Positions 18,764-27,200 of a stretch of DNA of 64,000 nt are shown piece by piece. Source of the stretch: Streptomyces sp. NBC_00539 (lineage in GTDB: Bacteria; Actinomycetota; Actinomycetes; Streptomycetales; Streptomycetaceae). The notes under the pieces were generated by a model, which was given only the letters and a program-made list of their open reading frames with translations, ran no database searches and had not been told where the DNA came from. The stretch is from contig NZ_CP107812.1 in assembly GCF_036346105.1 (NCBI RefSeq), forward strand, positions 186,001-250,000. Reading direction: 5' to 3'. Made by a program: the position numbers and the translations under genes. The first letter of the stretch is position 1; each line of letters opens with the position of its first letter.

Positions 18764-19060
18764 TCAGGCGACGGCCGCCTCGCCCGCGACCGCCTCGTAC
18801 AGGCCCGGTTCGGGCGCGGCGAGTTCGGCCAGTTCCTCGCTCAGCCTGCGGTAGCCGTCCTCGGCGACGGCGGCCCGGTGCGCGTCGGCGTCCTTCCAGA
18901 CGGACAGTTCCACGAACACGTCCGCGGCGCCGACGAGGCGCAGCGTCTGGTGGCTGACGCAGCCGGGCTGGGCACTGAGGAAGCGCGTGAGACGGTTCCT
19001 GGCCGCGAGGAACCGGCGGAGGTCGCCGTGGACGCTGAGCTTGTTGACGAAGGTCACCAT
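18764..19060 (-). CDS. Antibiotic biosynthesis monooxygenase (ABM) domain protein
   Basis: 98-residue ferredoxin-like alpha/beta protein of the ABM family, which includes cofactor-free anthrone oxygenases such as TcmH and ActVA-ORF6 as well as heme-degrading relatives. Start MVTFVNKL was chosen because AGGAG lies 7 nt upstream; longer open frames upstream are low-complexity. It follows the aromatase gene in the same direction with 55 bp between them, so both probably tailor an aromatic polyketide, for example by oxidising an anthrone or naphthol to a quinone. The substrate is not predictable. It sits 11 kb from the nearest type II KS genes. Confidence 0.75.
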   Translation of the reverse strand: MVTFVNKLSVHGDLRRFLAARNRLTRFLSAQPGCVSHQTLRLVGAADVFVELSVWKDADAHRAAVAEDGYRRLSEELAELAAPEPGLYEAVAGEAAVA

Positions 19061-19115
19061 GGTGGTCGCTCCTGTCGGGGTGCGGTGCGCTGCGGGCGCG
19101 GGCGGTGGGGGCGGG

Positions 19116-20084
19116 TCATCTCCCCGGGGTGAGGACGCGGACGGCGGATTCCGCGTACCGGCGGGCACGGTGCAGCGTGGCGGTGCTCGCGGCGCCCAGG
19201 GTGCTGCGTACGTGGTCGCGGGCCTGGGCGAGGTCGACGCCGGGGCCGAGGAGCTCCTCGACGTCCTCCTCGCGCAGGACGACGCTGTGGCGGGCGACGG
19301 CGGTCAGCCCGTTCTCGTCGGGCACCAGCGACCATTCGCCGGTGTGCGCGGCGAGCGGCAGGGGGCCGCGGGTCTCCTTGAAGACGATCCGCCCGGCGTG
19401 CGGGAAGCAGACCCGCACGGATTCGGCGGTGTGGGTGCGGCCGTCCGCCGCGCGGGTGTCCAGGCTCAGCAGCTGCACCCCGGTGCGGTCCTCGCGGACG
19501 TCGGCGCGGGTGACGTCGGGCAGGTGGGCGGGCCAGTCCTCGGCCCCGTAGAGGAACGCGTAGACGAGTTCGGCGGGGCCCTGGACGCGCACGGAGTCCT
19601 CGAAGGTGAGCAGGAGGTCGTCCAGGCGCGTCCAGCGCTCGGCGGTTTCCTTGAGCCGGGCCAGTTCCGCGCCGCTGTTGGCGTCGGTGGCGCGGGTGAC
19701 CCACTCGGCGTCGGCCCGGTTGTCGTCCGCGACGGTGAAGTGGTGCAGCAGGGTCAGCCGGGACCGCCCCGGTCCCCGCTCCTCGACGGCCCAGCGGCCT
19801 CCCATGGAGGTCGCGGGCGGCGCGGGGACCTCCTGGTGGAAGTCGATGGTGCGGGCGGCGCTGTCCAGGGACCGGCGGGAGATCCAGGACGTGACGGTGC
19901 CGCCGGCGGTGGCCCACATGCCGAAGCGGTCGTGGGTCCCGTCGAAGTCCAGCCGTTCGACGTGGATGCTCGGCGGGATGAACAGCGGCCACTGGGTGGT
20001 GTCCGCGAGCAGCGCGTAGACCACTCCTGCGGGCGCCGCCACGTCCACCGCGTACGACGTGTGACGCACACGTTCACCTGACAT
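19116..20084 (-). CDS. Di-domain aromatase/cyclase (type II PKS)
   Basis: 322-residue protein with two consecutive START/Bet v1-like helix-grip domains (about 1-150 and 160-320), as in the ActVII/JadD/PgaL aromatase group that aromatises the first ring of a type II polyketide. The hallmark IPPSIHVE near residue 36 and the WTRLDD/LTFEDSV start of the second half align with the second copy at 57531-58478. The two copies are clearly homologous but well diverged, so they are not a recent duplication. RBS GAGAGG precedes the ATG. It lies downstream of a SARP gene and upstream of the ABM gene and may belong with the separate KS-alpha/CLF pair at 30.8-33.4 kb. Confidence 0.87.
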   Translation of the reverse strand: MSGERVRHTSYAVDVAAPAGVVYALLADTTQWPLFIPPSIHVERLDFDGTHDRFGMWATAGGTVTSWISRRSLDSAARTIDFHQEVPAPPATSMGGRWAVEERGPGRSRLTLLHHFTVADDNRADAEWVTRATDANSGAELARLKETAERWTRLDDLLLTFEDSVRVQGPAELVYAFLYGAEDWPAHLPDVTRADVREDRTGVQLLSLDTRAADGRTHTAESVRVCFPHAGRIVFKETRGPLPLAAHTGEWSLVPDENGLTAVARHSVVLREEDVEELLGPGVDLAQARDHVRSTLGAASTATLHRARRYAESAVRVLTPGR

Positions 20085-20144
20085 CGGCTCACACCTCTCT
20101 CGACCCCCGGCCTCCGACCATCGCGCCGGGTGCCGGAGAGCCGG

Positions 20145-20173
20145 TCGACGGTGCCTCGAACCGCGGTCGGGCG
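20145..20173. promoter_or_regulatory. Three 11-bp-spaced heptamers upstream of aromatase operon
   Basis: TCGACGG at 20145, TCGAACC at 20156 and TCGGGCG at 20167 are each exactly 11 bp apart. They lie 60-90 bp upstream of the aromatase ATG and just beyond the end of a SARP gene. Three in-register repeats are the strongest SARP-operator candidate in the window. No clear -10 element was found at the expected distance. Confidence 0.45.
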
Positions 20174-20187
20174 CCGGCTCGCCGGGC

Positions 20188-21009
20188 CTACGCGGCGAAG
20201 AGGTCGAAGGTGGAGGAGCGGCGCGGGCCGGCGACGACGTCGAGGGCGGGGTCCACGGTCAGCATCGCCTGGTGCAGGCGCTGGAGCTGCGGGCTCGGTT
20301 CGACGCCGAGCTCCTCGACGAGGCGGGCGCGCAGCCGGCGGTACACGTCGAGGGCGGTGGCCTGGCGGCCGGAGCGGTAGAGGGCGACCATCGCCTGGGA
20401 GTGCAGGCCCTCGTGCTGCGGGTGACGGGCGATCAGCCCGGTCAGCTCCACGATGAGTTCGGCGTGCCGGCCCAGGCGCAGGTCGACGTCGATGCGCCGC
20501 TCCAGCGTGACGAGCCGGCTCTCTTCCAGCCGCAGCACCTCGATGCCGAGGATGGGGCCCACGTGTACGTCGACCAGCGCCGGGCCCTGCCACAGGGCGA
20601 GGGCCTCGCGCAGCCGGGCAGCGGCGGCCGCGTCGTCACCGGCGTCGAAGGCCTGCTGGCCGGCGCGCACGAGGCTCTCGTAGGTGTGGACGTCGACGGC
20701 CTCGGGGGCGATCTGGAGCAGGTACCCGCCGTGCCGGGTGGCGATGACGTCCTTCGCGCCGGTGCCGGCGCCCGGACCCATGGCCGTGCCCAGGCGCCGG
20801 CGCAGCTGGAGGATGTACGTCTGCAGGGTGGTCAGGGCGCTCTGCGGGAGTTCCGTCCGCCAGAGCTCCTCCATGAGGGTGGGGACGGGGACCACCCGTC
20901 CCGGATACAGGGACAGGAGCGCCAGTATCTGGCGTGGTTTTCCGGCCGTCGGAACGATCGAGCCCCCGTTGACCTCCGCACTCAACGGACCCAGAACCTG
21001 AATCTTCAC
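20188..21009 (-). CDS. SARP-family transcriptional activator (1)
   Basis: 273-residue SARP: N-terminal OmpR-type winged helix (about residues 1-95, with PRQILALLSLYPGRVVP and the ALTTLQTYILQLRR recognition region) and a C-terminal bacterial transcriptional activation domain (about 100-250). It would activate biosynthetic promoters through direct heptamer repeats. No ATPase or TPR extension, so a small ActII-ORF4/DnrI-like SARP. GTG start with GGAGG at 5-6 nt. It is upstream of and co-oriented with the aromatase and ABM genes and divergent from ccr. One of three SARPs of similar size in the window. Confidence 0.93.
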   Translation of the reverse strand: MKIQVLGPLSAEVNGGSIVPTAGKPRQILALLSLYPGRVVPVPTLMEELWRTELPQSALTTLQTYILQLRRRLGTAMGPGAGTGAKDVIATRHGGYLLQIAPEAVDVHTYESLVRAGQQAFDAGDDAAAAARLREALALWQGPALVDVHVGPILGIEVLRLEESRLVTLERRIDVDLRLGRHAELIVELTGLIARHPQHEGLHSQAMVALYRSGRQATALDVYRRLRARLVEELGVEPSPQLQRLHQAMLTVDPALDVVAGPRRSSTFDLFAA

Positions 21010-21330
21010 GGTTGCCTCCGCAGCTGGTCGTATTCCGTCGGTTTTCGGCCTTGACAGTCGAACGGTAGCGAAGCGTGGGGCCGCTTCCCCGAATGGTCCA
21101 GCACCTTTCCAGGGATTCTCGACCCCGACCTCGGTAAGCGATCACACCAGCTATGACCTGCGAGATCATCGAGTGTTTCCTCAGGTGTTCCGCTCCACCG
21201 GGGAACCGGCCGACGGGCATGTCAATTCTTCCGCCGGTTTTCTCCGGGTTGTGAAAAGTGACCGGCGGGGGGTCCGGAAACGCCCTTACCCTGTCCGGAA
21301 CCGTCCCCTCTATTTCGCAAGGGAATTCAC
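21010..21330. other. Divergent intergenic region between SARP1 and ccr
   Basis: 321 bp without a gene, flanked by the GTG of SARP1 and the GTG of ccr. It holds TTGACA at 21053 followed by TCGAACG, and scattered TCGA motifs at 21119 and 21131 that are 12 rather than 11 bp apart. I found no -35/-10 pair with correct spacing and no hairpin I would defend. It must contain at least one promoter for each flanking gene. Confidence 0.5.
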
Positions 21331-22674
21331 GTGGACGAGATCGTCAATGCCCTGCTCTCCGAGACCGCGACGCCGGCCGACTTCGCCGCGCTGGCGCTGC
21401 CGGACTCGTACCGCGGGAACGTCGTGCGCCGGGACGAGACGGACATGTTCGAGGGGATGGCCTCGGCGGACAAGGATCCGCGCAAGTCCCTGCGGCTCCA
21501 GGACGTCCCGACGCCGCAGCCCGGGCCGGGCGAGGCGCTGGTCGCGGTGATGGCCAGTGCCGTCAACTACAACACGGTGTGGTCCTCGATCTTCGAGCCG
21601 TTGCCGACGTTCGGGTTCCTGGAGCGCTACGGGCGCCTGTCGGAGCTGACCAGGCGCCATGACCTGCCCTACCACGTGCTCGGTTCGGACCTGGCGGGCG
21701 TGGTGCTGCGTACGGGCCCGGGCGTCAACCGGTGGAAGGCGGGCGACCGCGTCGTGGCGCACTGCCTGTCGGTGGAGCTGGAGTCCGCCGACGGGCACGG
21801 TGACACGATGCTCGATCCGGAGCAGCGGATCTGGGGCTTCGAGACGAACTTCGGCGGTCTGGCGGAGCTGGCGCTCGTCAAGTCGAACCAGCTGATGCCC
21901 AAGCCCGAGCACCTGACGTGGGAGGAGGCCGCAGCTCCCGGTCTGGTGAACTCCACCGCCTACCGCCAGCTGGTCTCGCGCAACGGCGCCGGCATGAAGC
22001 AGGGTGACAACGTCCTGATCTGGGGCGCCAGCGGCGGCCTCGGCTCGTACGCCACCCAGCTGGCGCTGGCCGGGGGCGCCAACCCGATCTGCGTGGTGTC
22101 CAGCCCGGAGAAGGCGGACATCTGCCGTGCCATGGGGGCGGAGGCGGTCATCGACCGCAGCGCGGAGGGCTACACGTTCTGGAAGGACGAGCAGACGCAG
22201 GATCCGCGGGAGTGGAAGCGCTTCGGCAAGCGCATCCGCGAGCTGACCGGCGGCGAGGACGTGGACATCGTCTTCGAGCACCCGGGCCGCGAGACCTTCG
22301 GCGCCTCGGTGTACGTGACCCGCAAGGGCGGCACCATCGTCACCTGCGCCTCCACCTCCGGGTTCCGGCACGAGTACGACAACCGCTACCTGTGGATGTC
22401 CCTCAAGCGCATCATCGGCTCGCACTTCGCGAACTACCGCGAGGCCTGGGAAGCCAACCGCCTCATCATCAAGGGAAAGATCCACCCCACCCTTTCGAAG
22501 GTGTACGCGCTGGAGGACACCGGCCAGGCCGCCTACGACGTCCACCGCAACCTCCACCAGGGCAAGGTCGGCGTCCTCGCCCTGGCCCCGGAAGAAGGCC
22601 TGGGCGTACGCGACCACGAGATGCGGGCCAAGCACCTGGACGCCATCAACCGCTTCCGCCCGCAACCGGCTTAG
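21331..22674 (+). CDS. ccr: Crotonyl-CoA carboxylase/reductase
   Basis: 447-residue MDR-type enzyme that reductively carboxylates crotonyl-CoA to ethylmalonyl-CoA with NADPH and CO2. The sequence is typical throughout: SAVNYNTVWSSIFEP near residue 75, the nucleotide-binding WGASGGLGSYATQLA, and the family-specific FEHPGRETFGASV stretch with the conserved CO2-pocket region. It differs from ordinary quinone reductases by these features and by length. GTG start with AAGGGA upstream. Its presence predicts an ethylmalonyl extender for a PKS module outside the window or, in aromatic pathways, an unusual starter. ccr homologues are common in 16-membered macrolide clusters such as tylosin. It ends tail-to-tail with SARP2, only 13 bp apart. 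Confidence 0.95.
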   Translation: MDEIVNALLSETATPADFAALALPDSYRGNVVRRDETDMFEGMASADKDPRKSLRLQDVPTPQPGPGEALVAVMASAVNYNTVWSSIFEPLPTFGFLERYGRLSELTRRHDLPYHVLGSDLAGVVLRTGPGVNRWKAGDRVVAHCLSVELESADGHGDTMLDPEQRIWGFETNFGGLAELALVKSNQLMPKPEHLTWEEAAAPGLVNSTAYRQLVSRNGAGMKQGDNVLIWGASGGLGSYATQLALAGGANPICVVSSPEKADICRAMGAEAVIDRSAEGYTFWKDEQTQDPREWKRFGKRIRELTGGEDVDIVFEHPGRETFGASVYVTRKGGTIVTCASTSGFRHEYDNRYLWMSLKRIIGSHFANYREAWEANRLIIKGKIHPTLSKVYALEDTGQAAYDVHRNLHQGKVGVLALAPEEGLGVRDHEMRAKHLDAINRFRPQPA

Positions 22675-22687
22675 CGGCCGCCCCGGT

Positions 22688-23557
22688 TCAGCCGACGCGG
22701 ACGAGCCGCTCGTCGGGGTTCTGGACGGCCGCCGCGGACACGGCGGATGCCGCGGGCTGGGCGGCCGCCGCGGCGCCGGCCGCGGCCTCCGGGCCGGCCA
22801 TGAGGATCGAGCGCTGGAGCCTGCGCAGCGCCACCGACGGCTCGATGCCCAGTTCGCGCACCAGGGTGCCCCGCAAGCGCTGGTACACGTCGAGGGCCTC
22901 ACCGCGGCGTCCGGAGCGGTGCAGGGCCAGCATGAACTGGCCGTGGAGGTTCTCGTGGGTGCGGTAGCGGCTGGCGAGGACGGTGAGTTCGGCGAGCAGC
23001 TCCCGGTGGCGGCCGAGCCGCAGGTCGGCGTCGATGCGCTGGTCGAGCGCGCACAGCCGGGTCTCCTCCAGGCGGCGGCACTCCATGTCCAGTTGCACGC
23101 CGCCCGCCACGTCGGCGAACGCGGGCCCGGACCACAGGGCCAGCGCCTCGCGCAGCAGACGGGCTGCGCCGGGGTGGTCACCGGCGTCCATGGCGCGGTA
23201 GCCGAGGCCCGCGAGCCGGTCGAACTCGCGGACGTCGCTGGTGCCGCCGTTGCTGTCGAGCAGGTAGCCGCCGGGCAGGGTGACGAGGACGTCCTTGGCC
23301 GTGCGCGTGCCGTCGCCGCCCTGTTCGAGGGCGGTGGTGATGAGCGAGCGGAGCTGGAGCACGTACGTCTGCAGGGTGGTACGGGCGCTGCGCGGCGGTT
23401 CACCGGCCCACAGCTCCTCGATGAGGGCCGACACGGGCACGACCTGGTCGGCGTGCAGGGCCAGGAGCGCCAGGACCTGCCGCGGCTTGAGGGCGGTCGG
23501 CGTGATGGAGACTCCGTGCTCCCGCACCGCCAGTGTGCCAAGTACTTCGATGTCCAC
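22688..23557 (-). CDS. SARP-family transcriptional activator (2)
   Basis: 289-residue SARP with the OmpR-type DNA-binding domain (PRQVLALLALHADQVVP, ARTTLQTYVLQLR) and the BTAD helical domain. The C-terminus is an Ala-rich tail of about 25 residues after the BTAD, probably unstructured. GTG start 5 nt after GGGGAG. It is a paralogue of SARP1 and SARP3 rather than a copy. A sigma-70-like promoter is visible upstream, so this one could be the input point for housekeeping or SARP-independent expression of the cluster. Confidence 0.93.
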   Translation of the reverse strand: MDIEVLGTLAVREHGVSITPTALKPRQVLALLALHADQVVPVSALIEELWAGEPPRSARTTLQTYVLQLRSLITTALEQGGDGTRTAKDVLVTLPGGYLLDSNGGTSDVREFDRLAGLGYRAMDAGDHPGAARLLREALALWSGPAFADVAGGVQLDMECRRLEETRLCALDQRIDADLRLGRHRELLAELTVLASRYRTHENLHGQFMLALHRSGRRGEALDVYQRLRGTLVRELGIEPSVALRRLQRSILMAGPEAAAGAAAAAQPAASAVSAAAVQNPDERLVRVG

Positions 23558-23590
23558 GCGTACTCCCCTGTCCGTGGATGAGCCTGCCTC

Positions 23591-23619
23591 AGTAAAAAAC
23601 AGGCCCCACGGTTTGTCAA
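23591..23619 (-). promoter_or_regulatory. Sigma-70-like promoter for SARP2
   Basis: On the minus strand a perfect -35 TTGACA is followed by 17 bp and TTTACT, which is a moderate -10. The -10 lies 33 bp upstream of the GTG. The surrounding 60 bp are A/T-rich for this genome. Region 23558-23846 otherwise holds a short inverted repeat (ACAGAC/GTCTGT at 23751-23768) and a terminator. Confidence 0.5.
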
Positions 23620-23791
23620 TATCAAACCAACTGCGCCGTTTTCATCAGGGGTAACCTCACGGAACGCCGCCCCACACTCGCCGTCCACCCGTACCGCGCT
23701 CCACAACGGCCCCAACCTGTACCCGGATCCGACCTGACGCCCACTCAAAAACAGACCAAGGAGTCTGTATTCTGGGGTGTTCCTGGCACGC

Positions 23792-23825
23792 GAAAGGGCG
23801 ACGGGGCACCCCCGCCGCCCTTTTC
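23792..23825 (-). terminator. Hairpin terminator downstream of EamA transporter 1
   Basis: Arms GAAAGGGCGACGGGG and CCCCGCCGCCCTTTTC pair with one mismatch around a short CAC loop; runs of A and T flank the arms. It lies 22 bp beyond the EamA stop codon on the minus strand. The symmetric A/T runs would let it work in both directions. Confidence 0.6.
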
Positions 23826-23846
23826 CGGCACCTCACCCGCCGCCGG

Positions 23847-24785
23847 TCACGGCCGGTCGGCGGCCTCCTTCGCGACCGGCGCGTCCGCGGGGGCGGGGCG
23901 TGTGCCGCGCGTCCGGGAGACCGCCACACCGCCGAGGCAGATGGCACCGCCCAGCAGGGTCAGCCAGCCGGGCACCTCGTCCAGGAGGATCCAGGCGATC
24001 AGCACCACCACGGCGGGCACCGCGTACGTGGTCGCGCCCATCTTCCCGGCCGTGGTGCGCGACAGCGCGTACGTCCAGGTGGTGAAGGCCAGGGCGGTCG
24101 GGAAGAGGCCCAGGTAGACCATGTTGAGCGTGGCGCCCAGCGGCGCCTCGGGCAGCTGCGCGAACAGCTGCCCGGCGAACGGCAGGGTGACCGCCGTACC
24201 GACGAAACAGCCGTACGTGGTCACCTGGAGCGGACTCGCGTGCCGCAGCGCCGGCTTCTGCGAGACCACCCCGGCCCCGTAGGTGAGCGCCGCCAGCAGG
24301 CAGAGCAGCACACCGGTCAGGGAGGAGCCGCCGCCCTTGGAGGTGGACAGCCCCACGACGGCCGCGCCCACGAAGGAGACGGCCATGCCCGCCAGCAGCA
24401 TCGGCGGGAAACCCTCCTTGAGGATCCAGCCGCTCAGTAGGGCGATGACGATGGGACCGATGTTGACGACCATCGCCGCGGTGCCGGCGTCGACGCCCTG
24501 CTCCCCCCAGTTCAGGGCCACCATGTAGAGCCCGAACCACAGCACACCGGAGGCGAGGATCCCCGGCCAGGCCTGCCGCGACGGCGGCGGCACCCGCTTG
24601 ACCAGCAGCACCACGCCGAGTGCGAGCGAAGCGGTCAGGAGCCGGCCCAGAGCCAGGGCGCCGGGCCCGAAGTGCTGGGCCGACGCGCGGATGGAGACGA
24701 ATGCGGAGGCCCACATGACGACGGTGACTGAGGCCGCTAAGAGGGCACGGTGATCGGTTCTGGGAGCGCCAGCCGTTTGATCCAT
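23847..24785 (-). CDS. EamA/RhaT-family membrane transporter (1)
   Basis: 312-residue integral membrane protein with about ten predicted hydrophobic segments in two EamA repeats (for example VTVVMWASAFVSIR near the N-terminus and the second repeat near residue 165). This drug/metabolite-transporter superfamily exports small metabolites or amino acids. It follows the malonyl-CoA synthetase and thioesterase genes on the same strand, after an 84-bp gap with an 8-bp inverted repeat (GAGCAACG/CGTTGCTC) overlapping its start region, so it may have its own promoter. Substrate unknown. A second unrelated-looking EamA protein lies at 46195-47103. Confidence 0.85.
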   Translation of the reverse strand: MDQTAGAPRTDHRALLAASVTVVMWASAFVSIRASAQHFGPGALALGRLLTASLALGVVLLVKRVPPPSRQAWPGILASGVLWFGLYMVALNWGEQGVDAGTAAMVVNIGPIVIALLSGWILKEGFPPMLLAGMAVSFVGAAVVGLSTSKGGGSSLTGVLLCLLAALTYGAGVVSQKPALRHASPLQVTTYGCFVGTAVTLPFAGQLFAQLPEAPLGATLNMVYLGLFPTALAFTTWTYALSRTTAGKMGATTYAVPAVVVLIAWILLDEVPGWLTLLGGAICLGGVAVSRTRGTRPAPADAPVAKEAADRP

Positions 24786-24869
24786 GCGAGCAACGTACCC
24801 ACGCCCGTCCGCCCTGCCCAGATCGTTGCTCCCGATCCGGCCACCCGCCTACCGCCCCGGCCGCCCGGG

Positions 24870-25664
24870 TCAACCGGCCGGTGCGGGACGGCCCGTGAAG
24901 GCCGCCAGGTCCTCGATGACGGCCCGGGTCACCGCCTCGCGCTGCTCATTGAGGTAGAAGTGCCCGCCGGGGAAGGAGCGGAAGGTGAACGCTCCCCCGG
25001 TCAGCTCCCGCCAGGCCATGGCCTCGGGCACGCCGACGCGCGGGTCCGACTCCCCGGTCAGCACGCTGACGGGCGTGCGCAGCGCAGGGCCCGGTCGGTG
25101 CCGGTAGGTCTCGACCGCCTTGTAGTCGCCGCGCAGCGCCGGGAGGATCAGCTCCCGCAACGCCGGGTCGGCCAGCAGCCGGGCGTCGGTCCCGGCGAGG
25201 GCGGTCAGCGTCGCGATCAGCGCGTCGTCGCCCTGGAGGTGGACGTCCTCCTCCCGGTCCAGGAGCGCCGAGCGGCGCCCGGAGACGATCAGCCCGCGCG
25301 GGGGTACGCCGGCGCGCTCCAGGCTGCGCGTCAGCTCGTAGCCGACCAGCGCGCCCATGCTGTGCCCGAACACGGTCAACGGCCGCCCCCGCCAGGGCCG
25401 CAGCGCCTCTTCCACGCCGTCGGCCAGGGCGGCGATGCTCCCCGGGACCGGCTCGTCGATCCGCTCCTGACGCCCGGGGTACTGGGCGATGAGCACCTCG
25501 GCGTGGGCGGACAGCGCCGGGGAGAACGGGCGGTAGTAGGCGGCGCTGCCGCCCGCGTGCGGGAGCACCAGCAGGACGGGTGCGTCCGGTGAGTGCGGTC
25601 CGGCGTCGAAGCGGCGCAGCCAGGGACTGCCGGTGGTGCGCATGGCGCGGTCGAGCCCGTTCAC
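24870..25664 (-). CDS. Type II thioesterase (2)
   Basis: 264-residue TEII of the same family as the one at 13694, with LPHAGGSAAYY, the nucleophile elbow GHSMG, TGESDP and the terminal GGHFY His. The start overlaps the stop of the malonyl-CoA synthetase by 4 bp (ATGA), so the two are translated together. A pairing of extender synthesis and carrier-protein editing suggests support for a PKS or for the NRPS. The two TEII proteins in the window are homologous but not near-identical. Confidence 0.9.
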   Translation of the reverse strand: MNGLDRAMRTTGSPWLRRFDAGPHSPDAPVLLVLPHAGGSAAYYRPFSPALSAHAEVLIAQYPGRQERIDEPVPGSIAALADGVEEALRPWRGRPLTVFGHSMGALVGYELTRSLERAGVPPRGLIVSGRRSALLDREEDVHLQGDDALIATLTALAGTDARLLADPALRELILPALRGDYKAVETYRHRPGPALRTPVSVLTGESDPRVGVPEAMAWRELTGGAFTFRSFPGGHFYLNEQREAVTRAVIEDLAAFTGRPAPAG

Positions 25665-27028
25665 CGCCGCTCCCCCGTGAGGCCGTCGGGTCCGTCCGTG
25701 AGCAGCAGCCTCTTCTGCGGCTTGCCCATGGCGTTGCGCGGCAGCGACGCGACGAAGCGCACCTCGCGGGGGCGCTTGTGCACCGACAGGTGCGAGGCGA
25801 CGAAGTCGGTGAGTTCGGCGCCGGTGACGCCCTCGGCCACGACGAACGCCACGATGCGCTGCCCGAGGTCGGTGTCCGGGACGCCGACCACGGCCGCCTC
25901 GCTGACCTTGGGATGGTCGAGCAGGGCGTTCTCGATCTCGCCCGCGCCGATCCGGTAGCCACCCGACTTGATCATGTCGATGGAGGCCCGGCCCACGATG
26001 CGGTGCACGCCGTCCTCGTCGACGGCGGCGATGTCACCCGTACGGAACCACCCGTCCTCGGTGTACGCGGCCGCGCTGGCCTCCGGCCGGCCCAGGTATC
26101 CGGCGAACAGGGTCGGCCCGGTGAGCTGGAGTTCGCCGATCTCCGCGCCGGGTTCGGCGGCGATACGGGTCCGTACGCCGCGCAGCGGGGTGCCGACCGT
26201 ACCGGGGTGGACCTCGCCGCCCGCGCGGCCGCTGACGGTGATCAGGGTCTCGGTCATGCCGTACCGCTCGACGGGCCGGTGGCCGGTCAGGGCTTCCAGG
26301 TCCCGGAACACGGGCGCGGGCAGGGCGGCGCTGCCCGAGACGAGCAGCCGGGCCCCGGAGAGGGCGGCGGCCGCCCGGGGTTCGGCGGCGACGCGGGACC
26401 AGACGGTCGGCACCCCGAAGTACAGGCTGCCGCCGGCCGCGGCGTACGCCTCGGGAGTGGGCCGGCCGGTGTGCACGAGGCGGCTGCCGGTGCGCAGGGC
26501 GCCGAGCACGCCGAGGACGAGGCCGTGTACGTGGAACAGGGGCAGGCCGTGTACGAGGGTGTCCTCGGCGGTCCACTGCCAGGCCTCGGCGAGGGCGTCG
26601 AGGTCGGCGGCGATGGCGGCCGCCGTGAGCACCACCCCCTTGGGCGGACCGGTGGTCCCGGAGGTGTAGAGGATCAGCGCGGGTTCCCCGTCGGCGGCGG
26701 GCCGGTGTCCGCGGTCGGGGCCCTTGCGCGCGAAGTCGACGTCGATCTCGACCGCCCCGGAGTCGCGCAGGATGTGCTCCCGCTCGGCCGGCCCGGCGTC
26801 GGGCGGCAGCGGTACCAGCGGCACCCCGGCCAGCAGCGCGCCGACGGCGGCGGCGACGGTCTCCAGCGACGCGGTCGCGGTGACGGCGAAGGCGGGGGCC
26901 CCGGTGTCGGTGGCATCGGCCGCCACCGCCCTGGCGGCGCCCAGCAGTTGCTCGTACGAGCAGACCCGTCCGGCGACGCTGACCGCGTCGGCCCGATCCC
27001 CGTACACCCCGTTCAGTGCGGTAAGCAC
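25661..27028 (-). CDS. Malonyl-CoA synthetase-like acyl-CoA ligase (MatB-like)
   Basis: 455-residue adenylate-forming enzyme. The P-loop YTSGTTGPPKG, the MatB-type segment LVHGLPLFHVHGLVLG, the ERYGMTET motif and the terminal catalytic Lys in NAMGKPQK are all present. It closely resembles Streptomyces MatB, which makes malonyl- and methylmalonyl-CoA from the free diacids. It would feed extender units to the PKS systems. GTG start with GAGGAG upstream. Divergent from the hydrolase at 27201 with 172 bp between. The N-terminal lobe is slightly shorter than in typical MatB (about 485 residues), but no core motif is missing. Confidence 0.88.
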   Translation of the reverse strand: MLTALNGVYGDRADAVSVAGRVCSYEQLLGAARAVAADATDTGAPAFAVTATASLETVAAAVGALLAGVPLVPLPPDAGPAEREHILRDSGAVEIDVDFARKGPDRGHRPAADGEPALILYTSGTTGPPKGVVLTAAAIAADLDALAEAWQWTAEDTLVHGLPLFHVHGLVLGVLGALRTGSRLVHTGRPTPEAYAAAGGSLYFGVPTVWSRVAAEPRAAAALSGARLLVSGSAALPAPVFRDLEALTGHRPVERYGMTETLITVSGRAGGEVHPGTVGTPLRGVRTRIAAEPGAEIGELQLTGPTLFAGYLGRPEASAAAYTEDGWFRTGDIAAVDEDGVHRIVGRASIDMIKSGGYRIGAGEIENALLDHPKVSEAAVVGVPDTDLGQRIVAFVVAEGVTGAELTDFVASHLSVHKRPREVRFVASLPRNAMGKPQKRLLLTDGPDGLTGERR

Positions 27029-27200
27029 GCGCGACTCCTCGTTAGTGGTCCCCCCAGGCTACGACCCGGCCCCGACCCCACCCCCCGGAGCCGGCCCCCG
27101 CCGGCGTTCGAGGCGTGCGGGGCGGAGCCACGCACAGCAGCAGTGACCGGGCGACCCGACGTGATCTTGCTCGGGAGATCGTTCTGTCGGAGGCTGAGGC

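Noticed and set aside
23751-23768. ACAGAC/GTCTGT inverted repeat as a TetR-type operator
   Set aside because: Six-bp arms with a 6-bp spacer, not next to the TetR gene and sitting between a terminator and the SARP2 promoter; too short to call.
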